Shown: positions 39,052-47,774, numbered from the stretch's first letter. The stretch: 64,000 nucleotides of DNA from Caulobacter sp. RHG1 (GCF_013181195.1 NZ_SMZP01000001.1:558001-622000), one strand, 5' to 3'. Numbers and translations: made by a program. The notes: generated by a model from the sequence alone, not told the origin.

Positions 39052-40075
39052 CGGGCTCGGAGCCCGCCGTCGGCAGGCTGGAGATCGGCACGCCGGGCAG
39101 CATGCCCTCACCCGTCCATTCCCAATGCCAGGGCTCGTAGGCGTAGTTGACGAAGCCGAACCGGCCGGCGTTGACCACCATCCAGCGATAAAGCGGCGAA
39201 CGTGACATCGCCAACCGATTGGCGTCCGCCGAGCTGTCGGGGCCAAAACCCGGCGCGGCGTCGATGAACACGTCCATGGCCAGGCCCGTGCGGTGGGCCG
39301 AGCAGATCGTTCGGCTCAGGCCCTGGCAGTTGTTGTCGCGCGCGCAGCGCTGGGCGTCGGCGTCGGGCGCGCGGAAGCCGGAGAAGATGGTCAGCGCTTC
39401 CGGCCGTCGCAGCACGCCGGCCGCCTTCGCCTCGGCCGTCATCCGGCGATAGGCGTCCAACGCCCCGGGCCGCAGTCGGATGGCCTTGCCGCCATAGCTC
39501 TCCTTGGGCGCGGCCTGGGCCAGGTTCGCTTCGAGCGGCGCGCCCGGGCACATGCCCTCGCGGTTCACGCGCACGAACGGGCGGGCCAGGTGCCAGCCGG
39601 TAAGCATCACGCCGAAGGCGGCGGGATCGAGCACGCCGGTCCGCGCCTGACCATGCGCGCCTTGCCAGCGCGCCAGGGCCGAGGCGAAGCCGTTCGAGCC
39701 CGGCGCGCAGGTCGTGCCGATCTCGGCGGCGATACGCGGAGCGTAGGTCTCCCAGCCGGTCTCGGGTTTGCCGAACGGCGTCCAGACCAGGGTCGAGAGC
39801 GACGCGGCGTTGACGGCGGCGGCGCTGCCCGGCGCGTCGGTCGCATCGCAGGCCTCGGATGCGCCGGCCAGCGGCGTGGCGCCGCTCAGCGCCGGCGGAT
39901 CGATCGAAGCCACGTGTTGCGGGGCGGCGTAGGCGACATCGTCACGCGGCTGCGACGGGACCGGTGACGCGCCACCTCCCCCTCCTATTGGCGGCCACAT
40001 CACCCATAGCCAAAAGCCGCCGACGGCCAGCGCCAACAGACCCAATCCCCACAGCAGCCGGCGCAGCACCCTCAA
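38981..40075 (-). CDS. Membrane-anchored VanY-type D-Ala-D-Ala carboxypeptidase-like protein
   Basis: The roughly 364-aa protein has one N-terminal transmembrane helix (LLWGLGLLALAVGGFWLWVM), a loop region, and a C-terminal M15B peptidase domain with SAHRTGLAMDVF (zinc His and Asp) and YEPWHWEW (zinc His). It should trim peptidoglycan stem peptides in the periplasm. The TTG at 40075 with AGGG six nt upstream fits better than the GTG at 40069. The frame opens further, but only into non-conserved sequence. It overlaps the GST gene at its 3' end. Confidence 0.78.
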   Translation of the reverse strand: MRVLRRLLWGLGLLALAVGGFWLWVMWPPIGGGGGASPVPSQPRDDVAYAAPQHVASIDPPALSGATPLAGASEACDATDAPGSAAAVNAASLSTLVWTPFGKPETGWETYAPRIAAEIGTTCAPGSNGFASALARWQGAHGQARTGVLDPAAFGVMLTGWHLARPFVRVNREGMCPGAPLEANLAQAAPKESYGGKAIRLRPGALDAYRRMTAEAKAAGVLRRPEALTIFSGFRAPDADAQRCARDNNCQGLSRTICSAHRTGLAMDVFIDAAPGFGPDSSADANRLAMSRSPLYRWMVVNAGRFGFVNYAYEPWHWEWTGEGMLPGVPISSLPTAGSEPVTEPPVAPISGKPAVATVARNSR

Positions 40076-40150
40076 GTCGATCCCTATCCGCTGTGGAACT
40101 TCGCCATGGCTCAAGCCTTGAGAACTCTGACTCGTTCCCCCGGAGTATGC

Positions 40151-41224
40151 ATGATCGGTCTGGTTTCCCGCTTCGCCCTCGTCGCCGCCCTGGCCCTGAC
40201 CGCCTGCGACGACGCCCCGCCGGCCAAGCCCGCCCCCGCCAAGACCGTCCAGAAAGCGCCCGTGGTCCCTGCCCCGCCGGCGACGGCGGCCAACACCCCG
40301 ATGGCCCAAGCGATCAACGCCGCGGCGTTCGATCCTGCCGCCACCGATCCCATGGCCCGCCGCGACGTGCTGGTCCGCGTGCAAACGCTGCTGGACCGCG
40401 CCCACTTCTCACCCGGCGTGATTGACGGCCGCGACGGCACGAACATGACCCTGGCCATCAAGGCCTTCCAGGCCGCGCGCAGCCTGACCGTCGACGGCGA
40501 GGTCACCCAGGCCCTGCTGGACGCCCTGGCGGCCGGCGACAGCGGCGCGGTGCTGGTCGACTACACGATCTCCGACGCCGACGTCGGCGGGCCGTTCTCG
40601 CCGGAGCTGGATCCGGGCGACTACGAGGCGATGTCGAAGCTGCCGGCCATGAACTACCACAGCCCGCTGGAGCTGCTGGCCGAGCGCTTCCACATGGACG
40701 AGGCGCTGCTGCAGGCTCTGAACCCCGGCGTCGACTTCGCCAAGGCCGGGACGGCGATCGTGGTCACCGCGCCGGGCGTCGACAAGCTGGATCGCAAGGT
40801 CGAACGTATCGAGATCGACAAGGCCCTGGGCCAGGTCCGCGTCTTCGACGCCCAGGGCGTGGAGCTGGCGGTCTACCCGGCGACTGTGGGCAGCACCGAG
40901 CGCCCCGCCCCGTCCGGCGAGTGGGCCGTTCGCACCCTGGCCCCGGCCCCGACCTACACCTACGACCCCTCACGCCTGACCTTCGGCAAGCCCAAGGGCA
41001 AGCTGACCATCAAGGCGGGCCCCAACAACCCGGTCGGATCGACCTGGATCGACCTGACCAAGGACACCTACGGCATCCACGGCACGCCCGATCCCAAGCT
41101 GGTCAACAAGCGCGCCTCGCACGGCTGCGTGCGCCTGACCAACTGGGACGCGGCCGAACTGGGCTCGGCCGTTAGCAAGGGCGCCAAGGTGATCTTCATG
41201 GGCGCCGAGGCGCGGGCCTCCTAA
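40151..41224 (+). CDS. L,D-transpeptidase lipoprotein with peptidoglycan-binding domain
   Basis: The 357-aa protein has a lipobox at LTAC (about residue 18-20), a PGB_1 domain (RVQTLLDRAHFSPGVIDGRD, then AFQAARSLTVDGEV), a linker and a YkuD catalytic domain with HGTPDP and SHGCVRL, C326 being the likely nucleophile. It should form 3-3 cross-links or attach proteins to peptidoglycan. ATG at 40151 with CGGAG upstream is the start. It is divergent from the VanY-type gene, so two cell-wall enzymes share a promoter region. The stop overlaps the next gene by 4 nt. Confidence 0.9.
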   Translation: MIGLVSRFALVAALALTACDDAPPAKPAPAKTVQKAPVVPAPPATAANTPMAQAINAAAFDPAATDPMARRDVLVRVQTLLDRAHFSPGVIDGRDGTNMTLAIKAFQAARSLTVDGEVTQALLDALAAGDSGAVLVDYTISDADVGGPFSPELDPGDYEAMSKLPAMNYHSPLELLAERFHMDEALLQALNPGVDFAKAGTAIVVTAPGVDKLDRKVERIEIDKALGQVRVFDAQGVELAVYPATVGSTERPAPSGEWAVRTLAPAPTYTYDPSRLTFGKPKGKLTIKAGPNNPVGSTWIDLTKDTYGIHGTPDPKLVNKRASHGCVRLTNWDAAELGSAVSKGAKVIFMGAEARAS

Positions 41225-42102
41225 AGGGCGCGCACCCACTTCAGGAACGCCGCCGGCCAGGCCGCCGCCGGCGCGCCGGACGGTGAGGTCAGGGCAAAGC
41301 CGTGGCCGCCTGTGGCGTACTCATGCTCCTCAGCGGTCCCGCCCGCCGCGCGGATCGCGGCTGCGCCCTTGCGGCTGTTCTCGACCGGCACTCGCGTGTC
41401 GTCGATGGCGTGGAACAGGAAGGCCTTGGTCGGCGCGGTGAAGCCCTTGAACATCGACAGCGCCGGCCGCGCGGGCGCCGGGATGTTCAGATACGGATAG
41501 CCCAGGCCGACGAAGTCCGGCAGCGAGTCCTTCTCGTCCAGATCGTCGATCGGCGGGTAAAGCGGCGCGGCGCCGCGCGAGGCCAGAGCTGCAGCGATCG
41601 TGCCGCCAGCCGAGAAGCCCAGCACCCCGACCTTGGCGGCCCCACTGCGGGCGCGCAGGAGGCGCAGGGCGCGCTGGGCGTCCTGCAGCGGCGCGTCGAA
41701 ACCATCGTCCCAGCCGTCGCCCGGCAGGCGATAGACCAGCACCCCGGCCGTAATCCCTTCGCTCGCCAGCCAGCGGGCGATGGCGCGCCCTTCCTTGTCG
41801 GCCACCACCTTGCGGAAGCCGCCCCCGGGGATGACCAGCACGGCCAGATTGCTCGGTGCGCCGCCCTTGGCCGGATAGATCGTCAGGGTCGGGCGCGTGA
41901 CGCCCAGGACACTGTTGTCGATCGTGCCGTCGGGCATGGTGAAGGGGTCCAGCCGCTCGACCACCCGCACCTTGTCGCCGCCCGGCGCCAGGCCCGGCCA
42001 CAGCGGGATGTGCTCAGGCGCGGCCTCTGCGCTCCAGGCTGGCGCGGCAGTCAGGGCCAGACCGGCGGCCAGCAGGCCTCGGCGGTTCCAGGCGAAGTCC
42101 AT
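41221..42102 (-). CDS. Secreted alpha/beta hydrolase (esterase-like)
   Basis: The 293-aa protein has a twin-arginine-like signal (NRRGLLAAGLALTAAPAWSA) and an esterase domain with the GGG oxyanion motif IPGGGF and the nucleophile elbow GFSAGG (S164). HAIDDTRVP and EYATGGHGFAL near the C-terminus supply Asp and His. It resembles acetyl esterases of the BD-FAE group. ATG at 42102 has GGAGAG. It is convergent with the L,D-transpeptidase gene. Confidence 0.85.
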   Translation of the reverse strand: MDFAWNRRGLLAAGLALTAAPAWSAEAAPEHIPLWPGLAPGGDKVRVVERLDPFTMPDGTIDNSVLGVTRPTLTIYPAKGGAPSNLAVLVIPGGGFRKVVADKEGRAIARWLASEGITAGVLVYRLPGDGWDDGFDAPLQDAQRALRLLRARSGAAKVGVLGFSAGGTIAAALASRGAAPLYPPIDDLDEKDSLPDFVGLGYPYLNIPAPARPALSMFKGFTAPTKAFLFHAIDDTRVPVENSRKGAAAIRAAGGTAEEHEYATGGHGFALTSPSGAPAAAWPAAFLKWVRAL

Positions 42103-42298
42103 AGCTCTCCCCTCCCTCGGATCGTCGCGCGATCCCGCCATGGCGGCGGGCGACTCGCAAGTCCCGTTGACCGATCTCGCCTGTCGCCTATCCGCAAAAG
42201 AACGACGTTATTGTATGAAGCTGAAGTGTTCAGGCGCCGTTCAGGCAAAGAACGGCTAGCTTGTCTTCACGACGAAGCCTTCCGGTGGGGAAAACGAC

Positions 42299-42916
42299 AT
42301 GCTCAAGACTTTCGGCCTCACGGCCCTTTCCGCTCTCGCCCTGGCCGGCGCAGCCGCAGCCCAGGCGCCGTCCTGGAATGGTCAGTACGACGATCCGCCG
42401 CGCGGCTCGTATACGCAGTCCTGCCGCGAGATCACCGCCTTCCGCGGCGAGGTCTGGGCCCGGTGTTCGAATCGCCGCGGCGGCTGGGAATGGAGCAGCG
42501 CCCGGACGCGCGACTGCGGCAGCCAAGGTCTGGAGAACCGCGACGGCCGCCTTCAGTGCGTCGGCTACGGCGGCGGTAACGGCGGCGGCTGGAATGGCGG
42601 CGGTGGCGGCTGGAACAATGGCGGCAATGGCGGTGGCGGTGGCGGTGGCCGTCCCGGCAACAGCTATCGTGGCGACCTGCTGATGTTCGAGGACACCGGC
42701 TATCAAGGCCGCGTCTACGAGGTCGTCGGCGATATCCCCGACCTCGACATGGTCCGGTTCAACGACAAGGCGTCGTCCATCAAGATCGTCCGCGGCAAGT
42801 GGGAGATCTGCGAGCACGCCAACTATCAGGGCCGCTGCAGCCGCCTGGACGCCGACCAGCCCGTTCTGCCGCGCGAGTGGAACGACGCCATCAGCTCGGT
42901 CCGTCGCGTCCGCTAG
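42299..42916 (+). CDS. Secreted CVNH-like plus beta/gamma-crystallin fusion protein
   Basis: The 205-aa protein has a signal peptide (residues 1 to about 22), then a cyanovirin-N-homology-like domain (SYTQSCREITAFRGEVWARC ... CGSQGLENRDGRLQCV, four cysteines), a glycine-rich linker at about 87-117, and a C-terminal beta/gamma-crystallin unit (LLMFEDTGYQGRVYEV and SSIKIVRGKWEICEHANYQG). CVNH domains bind glycans and crystallin domains often bind calcium. The following gene repeats the crystallin part. The fold calls are by pattern. Confidence 0.75.
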   Translation: MLKTFGLTALSALALAGAAAAQAPSWNGQYDDPPRGSYTQSCREITAFRGEVWARCSNRRGGWEWSSARTRDCGSQGLENRDGRLQCVGYGGGNGGGWNGGGGGWNNGGNGGGGGGGRPGNSYRGDLLMFEDTGYQGRVYEVVGDIPDLDMVRFNDKASSIKIVRGKWEICEHANYQGRCSRLDADQPVLPREWNDAISSVRRVR

Positions 42917-42927
42917 GAGAGCCCCAG

Positions 42928-43326
42928 ATGCGCAAGACTGCCTTCACCATCGCCTGCGGGGTCCTGGCCCTGCTGACGGCCGGCGCCGCCACGGCTCAGG
43001 ACCGCCACTATGGCGGCGACCGCCGCGACGGTCGCTATGACCGATACGACGATCGTCGGGATGACCGCCGCGGCGGGGGCGTCGACGTGGTGCTGTTCGA
43101 GCACCGCGATTTCGGCGGCCAGTCGCGCCCGATCCGGGGCAACGAGCCCGACCTCGTCCGCATGGGCTTCAACGACCAGACCTCGTCGATGAAGATCATG
43201 CGCGGCGTGTGGGAGTTCTGCGAGGACGCCTACTATCGCGGTCGCTGCTGGACCTACAGCTACGACGCGCCCGTGCTGCCCAAGAAGCAGAACGACCGCT
43301 ACAGCTCGCTGCGCCGCATCCGTTAG
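42928..43326 (+). CDS. Secreted beta/gamma-crystallin family protein
   Basis: The 132-aa protein has a signal peptide (MRKTAFTIACGVLALLTAGA), a charged Arg/Asp-rich segment (RRDGRYDRYDDRRDDRRGG) and one crystallin-type domain (VVLFEHRDFGGQSRPIRG, then SSMKIMRGVWEFCEDAYYRG). The WEFCE block aligns with WEICE of the gene before, so they are paralogues. It follows 11 nt after that gene with an AGGAGAG ribosome-binding site, so both form an operon. Confidence 0.78.
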   Translation: MRKTAFTIACGVLALLTAGAATAQDRHYGGDRRDGRYDRYDDRRDDRRGGGVDVVLFEHRDFGGQSRPIRGNEPDLVRMGFNDQTSSMKIMRGVWEFCEDAYYRGRCWTYSYDAPVLPKKQNDRYSSLRRIR

Positions 43327-43333
43327 GCCGGAA

Positions 43334-43365
43334 GCCATGCGGGGCCTCTTGAAGCCCCGCATGGC
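43334..43365 (+). terminator. Strong hairpin after the crystallin genes
   Basis: GCCATGCGGGGC/GCCCCGCATGGC is a perfect 12-bp stem with an 8-nt loop, just after the crystallin stop. There is no T-run, so it may be a weak terminator or an mRNA stabiliser. Confidence 0.6.
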
Positions 43366-43408
43366 CAACGGTTAAGTTCCCGCGCTTTCCAAGTGGAGTT
43401 CGAAACCC

Positions 43409-43546
43409 ATGCGTAAGATCGTCGTCCTGGCCGCCGCCGCGGCCGCCCTGCTGGTTTCGGCCTGCAACACCATCGAAGGCGTCGGCCGCGACGTCTCGGC
43501 CGCCGGCCGCGCGGTCAGCACCACCGCCAGCGACGCCAAGCGCTAG
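43409..43546 (+). CDS. Entericidin-like small lipoprotein
   Basis: A 45-aa product begins MRKIVVLAAAAAALLVSACN and has a lipobox (LVSAC) followed by TIEGVGRDVSAAGRAVSTTA. This is the entericidin A/B pattern: a short lipid-anchored peptide with a GxG-type amphipathic tail. ATG at 43409 is preceded by TGGAG. The frame is too short for standard gene calls. The physiological role of entericidins is an envelope stress response. Its stop overlaps the small gene on the opposite strand by 4 nt. Confidence 0.8.
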   Translation: MRKIVVLAAAAAALLVSACNTIEGVGRDVSAAGRAVSTTASDAKR

Positions 43547-43701
43547 GCGTCTTCTTCCCGCGAGGTCTCAGCGCCGATCGCCCGCTTCTCGTGCGGCGCG
43601 ACGGCGTCTTCGGGCGCCTTGCGGACGGCGTGCTCGGCCTTCGAGGCCGCCGCGCCGTCCCGCGGGGGCTGCGGGTTCACTGGTTTGACGTTCAACACCA
43701 T
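43543..43701 (-). CDS. Small hypothetical protein antisense-adjacent to entericidin
   Basis: The 52-aa frame starts at ATG 43701 after GAGG and encodes MVLNVKPVNPQPPRDGAAAS ... ETSREEDA, a charged, proline-containing peptide without helix-forming hydrophobic regions. It is probably soluble and disordered. It is convergent with the entericidin gene, overlapping its stop by 4 nt. Coding status is uncertain but the ribosome-binding site and GC3 support it. Confidence 0.5.
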   Translation of the reverse strand: MVLNVKPVNPQPPRDGAAASKAEHAVRKAPEDAVAPHEKRAIGAETSREEDA

Positions 43702-43734
43702 GCTCGCCTCGCTATATTCAACTCGGACAATCAA

Positions 43735-43782
43735 CGTCAGCGCGCGGTGGGCGTTCCAGACCGAATTGACCGAACGCTGACG
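43735..43782. repeat. Spaced inverted repeat CGTCAGCG
   Basis: CGTCAGCG (43735-43742) and CGCTGACG (43775-43782) form a perfect 8-bp inverted pair with a 32-nt gap, upstream of the DUF983 gene and the opposite-strand small gene. It may be paired binding sites. Confidence 0.4.
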
Positions 43783-43972
43783 ACCTAAGCCCGCCCCATC
43801 GTTGAATATTCTTCGCTGAACGATGCTCTTTCGACGCATCCTGGCGGGCAGTTTGCACGACCGGATCCCATGCGGATCTGAAGACGCGTTCACCAATACT
43901 TGTTCAACACATGGTGGAATGAGCAAGGTGCGACGGCTGGTCGCCCTTTCCTTGGCGCTGCTCAAGGCGCAT

Positions 43973-44365
43973 ATGGACGCCATGTCAGAGACCCAGCCTG
44001 CCAATCCTCTGCTCACCGGCCTCAAGCGCGGCGTGCTGCACCGTTGCCCCAACTGCGGCGATGGCCGGCTGTACACGCGCTACCTCAAGGTCGACCCCGA
44101 GTGCGAAGCCTGCGGCCATGAGCTGGGCGGCTATCCGGCTGACGATGGTCCGGCCTATTTCACCATCCTGCTGATCGGCCACCTGGTCGTCGCGCCGCTG
44201 CTGTTCTTCCCCTGGATCTGGGAAGCCCCGCCCCTGGCGGTGGCGCCCGTGACCCTGACCCTGCTGGCGACCCTGACCCTGCTGACCCTGCCGCGCGTCA
44301 AGGGCGCGGTGATCGGCGCCCTGTGGGCCATGCGCATGCGCAAGGCCCAGGACGCCGTCAGCTAG
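43973..44365 (+). CDS. DUF983 membrane protein with zinc ribbon
   Basis: The 130-aa protein has an N-terminal zinc ribbon (CPNCGDGRLY and CEACGHEL, four cysteines) and two membrane helices (YFTILLIGHLVVAPLLFFPW and PVTLTLLATLTLLTL). This is the DUF983 pattern. The function is unknown; in alphaproteobacteria the family sits near cytochrome oxidase genes, which are not here. ATG at 43973 has AAGG five nt upstream; ATG at 43982 would also work. Confidence 0.8.
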   Translation: MDAMSETQPANPLLTGLKRGVLHRCPNCGDGRLYTRYLKVDPECEACGHELGGYPADDGPAYFTILLIGHLVVAPLLFFPWIWEAPPLAVAPVTLTLLATLTLLTLPRVKGAVIGALWAMRMRKAQDAVS

Positions 44366-44482
44366 GCGACGCCGACCTCAGAACGGCGCGACGCGGAACC
44401 GACAAGCGCCGCCATGTATTCCGAAAGCGTGATCCCAGCGGCGCCGTAGTGGCGAAGGCGGGATCGGAGGGACTTTCGGATC

Positions 44483-44638
44483 ATGCTCGGCACAATCCTC
44501 ATCATCATCCTGATCCTGGCTCTGGTCGGCGCGCTGCCCACCTGGGGCCACAGCCGTTCGTGGGGCTATTTCCCCAGCGGCGGCCTGGGCCTGGTGCTGA
44601 TCATCCTGATCATCCTGGTCCTGCTCGGCAGGATCTAG
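44483..44638 (+). CDS. DUF3309 small membrane protein
   Basis: The 51-aa protein begins MLGTILIIILILALVGALPT and ends LGLVLIILIILVLLGRI, with two hydrophobic helices around PTWGHSRSWGYFPSGGLG. This is the DUF3309 pattern, common in alphaproteobacteria. It has a GGAGGG ribosome-binding site. The function is unknown, perhaps stress-related. A terminator follows 29 nt downstream. Confidence 0.82.
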   Translation: MLGTILIIILILALVGALPTWGHSRSWGYFPSGGLGLVLIILIILVLLGRI

Positions 44639-44667
44639 ACCCCCACCCGACACGAAGCTTGTCCAAG

Positions 44668-44700
44668 CTCCCCCTTCCGGCGACGGGAGGGGGAGTTTTT
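44668..44700 (+). terminator. Rho-independent terminator after DUF3309
   Basis: CTCCCCC (44668-44674) pairs with GGGGGAG (44689-44695), with further imperfect pairing inside, and TTTTT follows. Confidence 0.85.
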
Positions 44701-44751
44701 ATGATGGCGAACCTGGTTTTCCGACTCTGCGCCTGCGTCTAGATTTGCGCC

Positions 44752-45501
44752 ATGCACTTGATCGACATCATCGTCCTGTCCGTGTTCGCCGCCTGCTGGC
44801 TCCTGTACGAGCCCATGCTCAAGCGCCTGGGCGAGAGCGGCGGGGCGCTGAACACCGACATGACCATCATCCGCCGCCGGTGGATGCAGGAGATGGCGGT
44901 GCGCGAGATCGCCCTGCTGGACGGCCAGCTGCTGGGTCACGCGATCAATTCGGCCAGCTTCTTCGCCTCGTCGAACCTGATCCTGATCGCCGCGGCGGGC
45001 GGCGTGCTGTTCGGCGGCGACAACGCCCTGCGCAGCGTCGAAGGCCTGGCGGTGCTGGCCAAGACCACGCCGCTGATGTTCCAGGTCAAGCTGGGCCTGG
45101 TGCTGGTGGCCTTGGCCCGCGGCCTGCTGGATTTCATCTGGTCGATCCGCCAGATGAACTATTGCCTGGCCGCCATCGGCGCCACGCCGATGTGGGCGCC
45201 GCCGAACGTGCTGGCCGAATATGCCGAAGCGGCCGGCGGCATCCTCAATCCGGCCCTTTCGGCCTTCAACGCCGGCGTGCGGGCCTATTACTTCGCCCTG
45301 GCGGCGGCGGTATGGCTGCTGGGGCCCCTACCCTTCATGATCGCCACGCTGGGCGCCATGACCCTGCTGCTCTGGCGCCAGCGCCGCAGCCGCGCCTCCA
45401 CGGCGGTGCGCAAGGTGCGCCATATCCTCGAGCGCCAGCCCGTGGTGCATGGTCCGCACATGCCTCCGCGGAACACGACGCCGCCGGAAGACCGGATATA
45501 G
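44752..45501 (+). CDS. DUF599 family membrane protein
   Basis: The 249-aa protein has about four membrane helices and matches DUF599 with FAACWLLYEPMLKRLG, MTIIRRRWMQEMAVREIALLDGQ and GILNPALSAFNAGVRAYYFA. The family is widespread with unknown role. ATG at 44752 is the start. The 3' side opens into an AT-rich gap with no gene. Confidence 0.85.
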   Translation: MHLIDIIVLSVFAACWLLYEPMLKRLGESGGALNTDMTIIRRRWMQEMAVREIALLDGQLLGHAINSASFFASSNLILIAAAGGVLFGGDNALRSVEGLAVLAKTTPLMFQVKLGLVLVALARGLLDFIWSIRQMNYCLAAIGATPMWAPPNVLAEYAEAAGGILNPALSAFNAGVRAYYFALAAAVWLLGPLPFMIATLGAMTLLLWRQRRSRASTAVRKVRHILERQPVVHGPHMPPRNTTPPEDRI

Positions 45502-46081
45502 GTTTTACCGAAACTTGGCCTTAGGAACGCCGCCCGATGCGCGGCGTTCATTCGCCGCGAGAGATCCAGACCCCAGATGCAATAAGCCCCGCCGGTGACT
45601 CGGTCTCCGGCGGGGCTAATGGGAAGTCTTGTGGGTAGACAACCTCTTCATACCTTAACCAGCCGGGCTTCGCAACCAGCTTGCTACGGGATTCCGACAT
45701 TTTCCCGTGAATTCGACGTTCAACTTCCGATATTGCCAAGCTGCCTCCAGATTCCCGGAGCAAGGTTTGAAATATCGAAATTAAGAACCCGCCCCGTCAG
45801 AAAGACGCGACCGACGTTTCGATTATAGAGATCTGGAACGTCAGTTTACTTCGCGAAAATCAAATCGATCCAACGCGGTGAACATTGAACAACCGGTACG
45901 AACGACGCACCGGAAAAACAAATTCATCTTCCTAGAATGCGATTACGCCAATTAGCGTGGATAGATTTGGCGTTCACTCTCCAAGGAGGCGAACCTGAGC
46001 CTTGTGACTCCACAGCATCTTGTGGGCGAGCAAGACCCAGGCGCGCGCCAAACTCCCGTTTAGCGCGCACCCAGCTCTTCG
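45502..46081. other. 580-bp AT-richer spacer with one hairpin
   Basis: No confident gene. The composition is clearly less GC-rich than both flanks, especially 45650-46000. A hairpin lies at 45585-45617. Leftward, a 63-aa frame from TTG 45739 (after GGAGG) to 45548 is open but the hairpin falls inside it, so it is doubtful. The gap separates the DUF599 gene from the methyltransferase and may mark an insertion boundary. Confidence 0.6.
45585..45617. terminator. Hairpin in the AT-rich spacer
   Basis: AGCCCCGCCGG/CCGGCGGGGCT is a perfect 11-bp stem with an 11-nt loop. There is no long T-run, although TTATT follows on the reverse strand. It may end DUF599 transcripts from the plus strand. Confidence 0.55.
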
Positions 46082-47617
46082 TCAGATCCCCAAGGCCGTC
46101 CACACGGGCAGGATCTTGGCGCCCCAGACCTCAGCCTGCGCCTTCAGTTCAGTGAGGTTATCCTCGCCCTGCAGGGTGGCGCCGTCCTTGATGATGGCCT
46201 GGTTCTGGCCCTGCAGTAGCGACCAGGTGAAAGCCGCCCAGTCCGCGGGCGTCTTGCCGCCATTCTGCTTGCTCAACCAGAACAGCTGCTGGAAGCGCGG
46301 CGCGATAATCCCGCTCCCAAGAACGGGCGAAGCGAAATAGGCCACGTCGCCAACCGAAATCGATCGCTTCGCGATCGCACGGTTCAAGGCCAGGGTTCGG
46401 GTCTTGGCCTTGCTGAGGTCCTGACCCGGCGCGACCGGAAGCAGCACGCCCAGACCCAGCAGGATGGTGATGGCCGAAACCAGTTGCTGCAGGCTGACTC
46501 CCTTGGTCGCCACCTCGGTCTCGATCTCACCGATCGTCCGCGCCTTGTGGTCCTGCATCAGGTCATAGATCGGGTGATAGATCTGCTCCATCAGCCCTGC
46601 CTCGCCCAACGTGCCGCGCACCTTGGTCGGAATGTCGGCGCGCGCCACGGTCAGCACCACCCGCTCCTCGCGCAAGGCAGCTGCCTGCTCGTGACCGACC
46701 ATGTTGCGAACGCCCCGCAGCCAGTAGTCCCGACGGAACTGCTGGTTGGTGTAGAAGTCGCGGATCGTCTCGCGCAGGGAGGCGTCGGGGATATTGCGCA
46801 TGAAGGTCGCCTGATCAGGCGTCACGTTCAGGTCGTGGAGACTGTCGATCGTGTGCGCCGATGCGGCGAAACCGACCTTGGCCTCCGCCAGCCAGGCCTC
46901 CATGTCGGCGAAGTACATCGGGACCCAGTCGCGGTTCATGTACTCGTGCGCCAGATATTGGCGGTCCTGCCCCTTGATAGACTTGAAGCGCTCCACCGCC
47001 GCCGGGTTGGCCTTGGCGTACAGCGGCTCCTGAGCCAGGAACTGCTCGATAAAGGCCAGCGAGGCGTCAGTCTGGCCGACAGGTCCCATGCCTGGCGCGC
47101 CCATGACGTCAGCATGTCGCTTCATCAGATGCCGGATCGGCGCCGAGGACGACCAGCCCGGCAGGGTGTTGTAGGAAATGTAGAGCACGCCACCCGGACG
47201 CAGCTTGCGGCGGATGAAGTCCACCAGGATCTGGCGGTTCTCGTCCGAGATCCAGGTCCAGATGCCGTGCAGACCGATGAAGTCGAAGTCGGGCAGATCC
47301 TGGCGAGCGCAGAATTCCGAGAAGGCCTCGTCGAACAGCTTCGCGTCGGCGCCAGCCAGACGGGTCATCTCCGAGGCGAAGGCGGCCTGGGACGGGTTGA
47401 AGTCGGTGCCGTACCAGTTGATCGACGGCTGGGCCGCGGCATGGATGGCGACCGAGAGGCCTTGGCCGAAGCCCAGCTCACAGGCATTTTCGATCTTGGG
47501 CGCATGGCGACCGGAGAGCAGAAGCGGAAGGCGGCTTCTCATGGGGTTGAGCTCCCCATAATAGCCGAAGGTATAGTTCACGTCGGTGACGTAGCCGGCG
47601 TTCCAGGCAGTGGACAC
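46082..47617 (-). CDS. SAM-dependent methyltransferase with C-terminal regulatory domain
   Basis: The 511-aa protein has a class I methyltransferase domain: CELGFGQGLSVAIHA (motif I), WYGTDFNPSQ, and GLHGIWTWIS, then RPGGVLYISYNTLPGW. The C-terminal half (about 225-500) resembles the methyltransferase regulatory domain found with such enzymes. The target may be a sugar or lipid in surface glycan, given its position near LPS genes. GTG at 47617 has AGGGGGA. It is divergent from a glycosyltransferase. Confidence 0.82.
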   Translation of the reverse strand: MSTAWNAGYVTDVNYTFGYYGELNPMRSRLPLLLSGRHAPKIENACELGFGQGLSVAIHAAAQPSINWYGTDFNPSQAAFASEMTRLAGADAKLFDEAFSEFCARQDLPDFDFIGLHGIWTWISDENRQILVDFIRRKLRPGGVLYISYNTLPGWSSSAPIRHLMKRHADVMGAPGMGPVGQTDASLAFIEQFLAQEPLYAKANPAAVERFKSIKGQDRQYLAHEYMNRDWVPMYFADMEAWLAEAKVGFAASAHTIDSLHDLNVTPDQATFMRNIPDASLRETIRDFYTNQQFRRDYWLRGVRNMVGHEQAAALREERVVLTVARADIPTKVRGTLGEAGLMEQIYHPIYDLMQDHKARTIGEIETEVATKGVSLQQLVSAITILLGLGVLLPVAPGQDLSKAKTRTLALNRAIAKRSISVGDVAYFASPVLGSGIIAPRFQQLFWLSKQNGGKTPADWAAFTWSLLQGQNQAIIKDGATLQGEDNLTELKAQAEVWGAKILPVWTALGI

Positions 47618-47774
47618 GCGTCCCCCTACGATTGTTGCTAAGAACCAATTGACGAATTAGACGCCTGCATCCACTGCGCCGGCCCGAAGGACGACACACC
47701 TTTCCCCAACGGTCATGTACGCCCCGAACGCCCGGAGGTTCCCTCGGCCTCTCCCCAAGCTGGGTCTTTCTGCC

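Noticed and set aside
42560-42655. Tandem GGC/GGT run resembling a microsatellite
   Set aside because: It is the coding sequence of the glycine-rich linker of the CVNH/crystallin fusion.
44395-44420. GGAAC motif suggesting an EcfG/SigT stress promoter before DUF3309
   Set aside because: A -35 GGAAC is present, but there is no CGTT-like -10 at 16-17 nt (GTAT/TATT instead), so the match is too weak.
45548-45739. Leftward 63-codon frame in the AT-rich gap
   Set aside because: Only a GGAGG at short spacing supports it; a strong hairpin lies inside it and no homologue is recognised.
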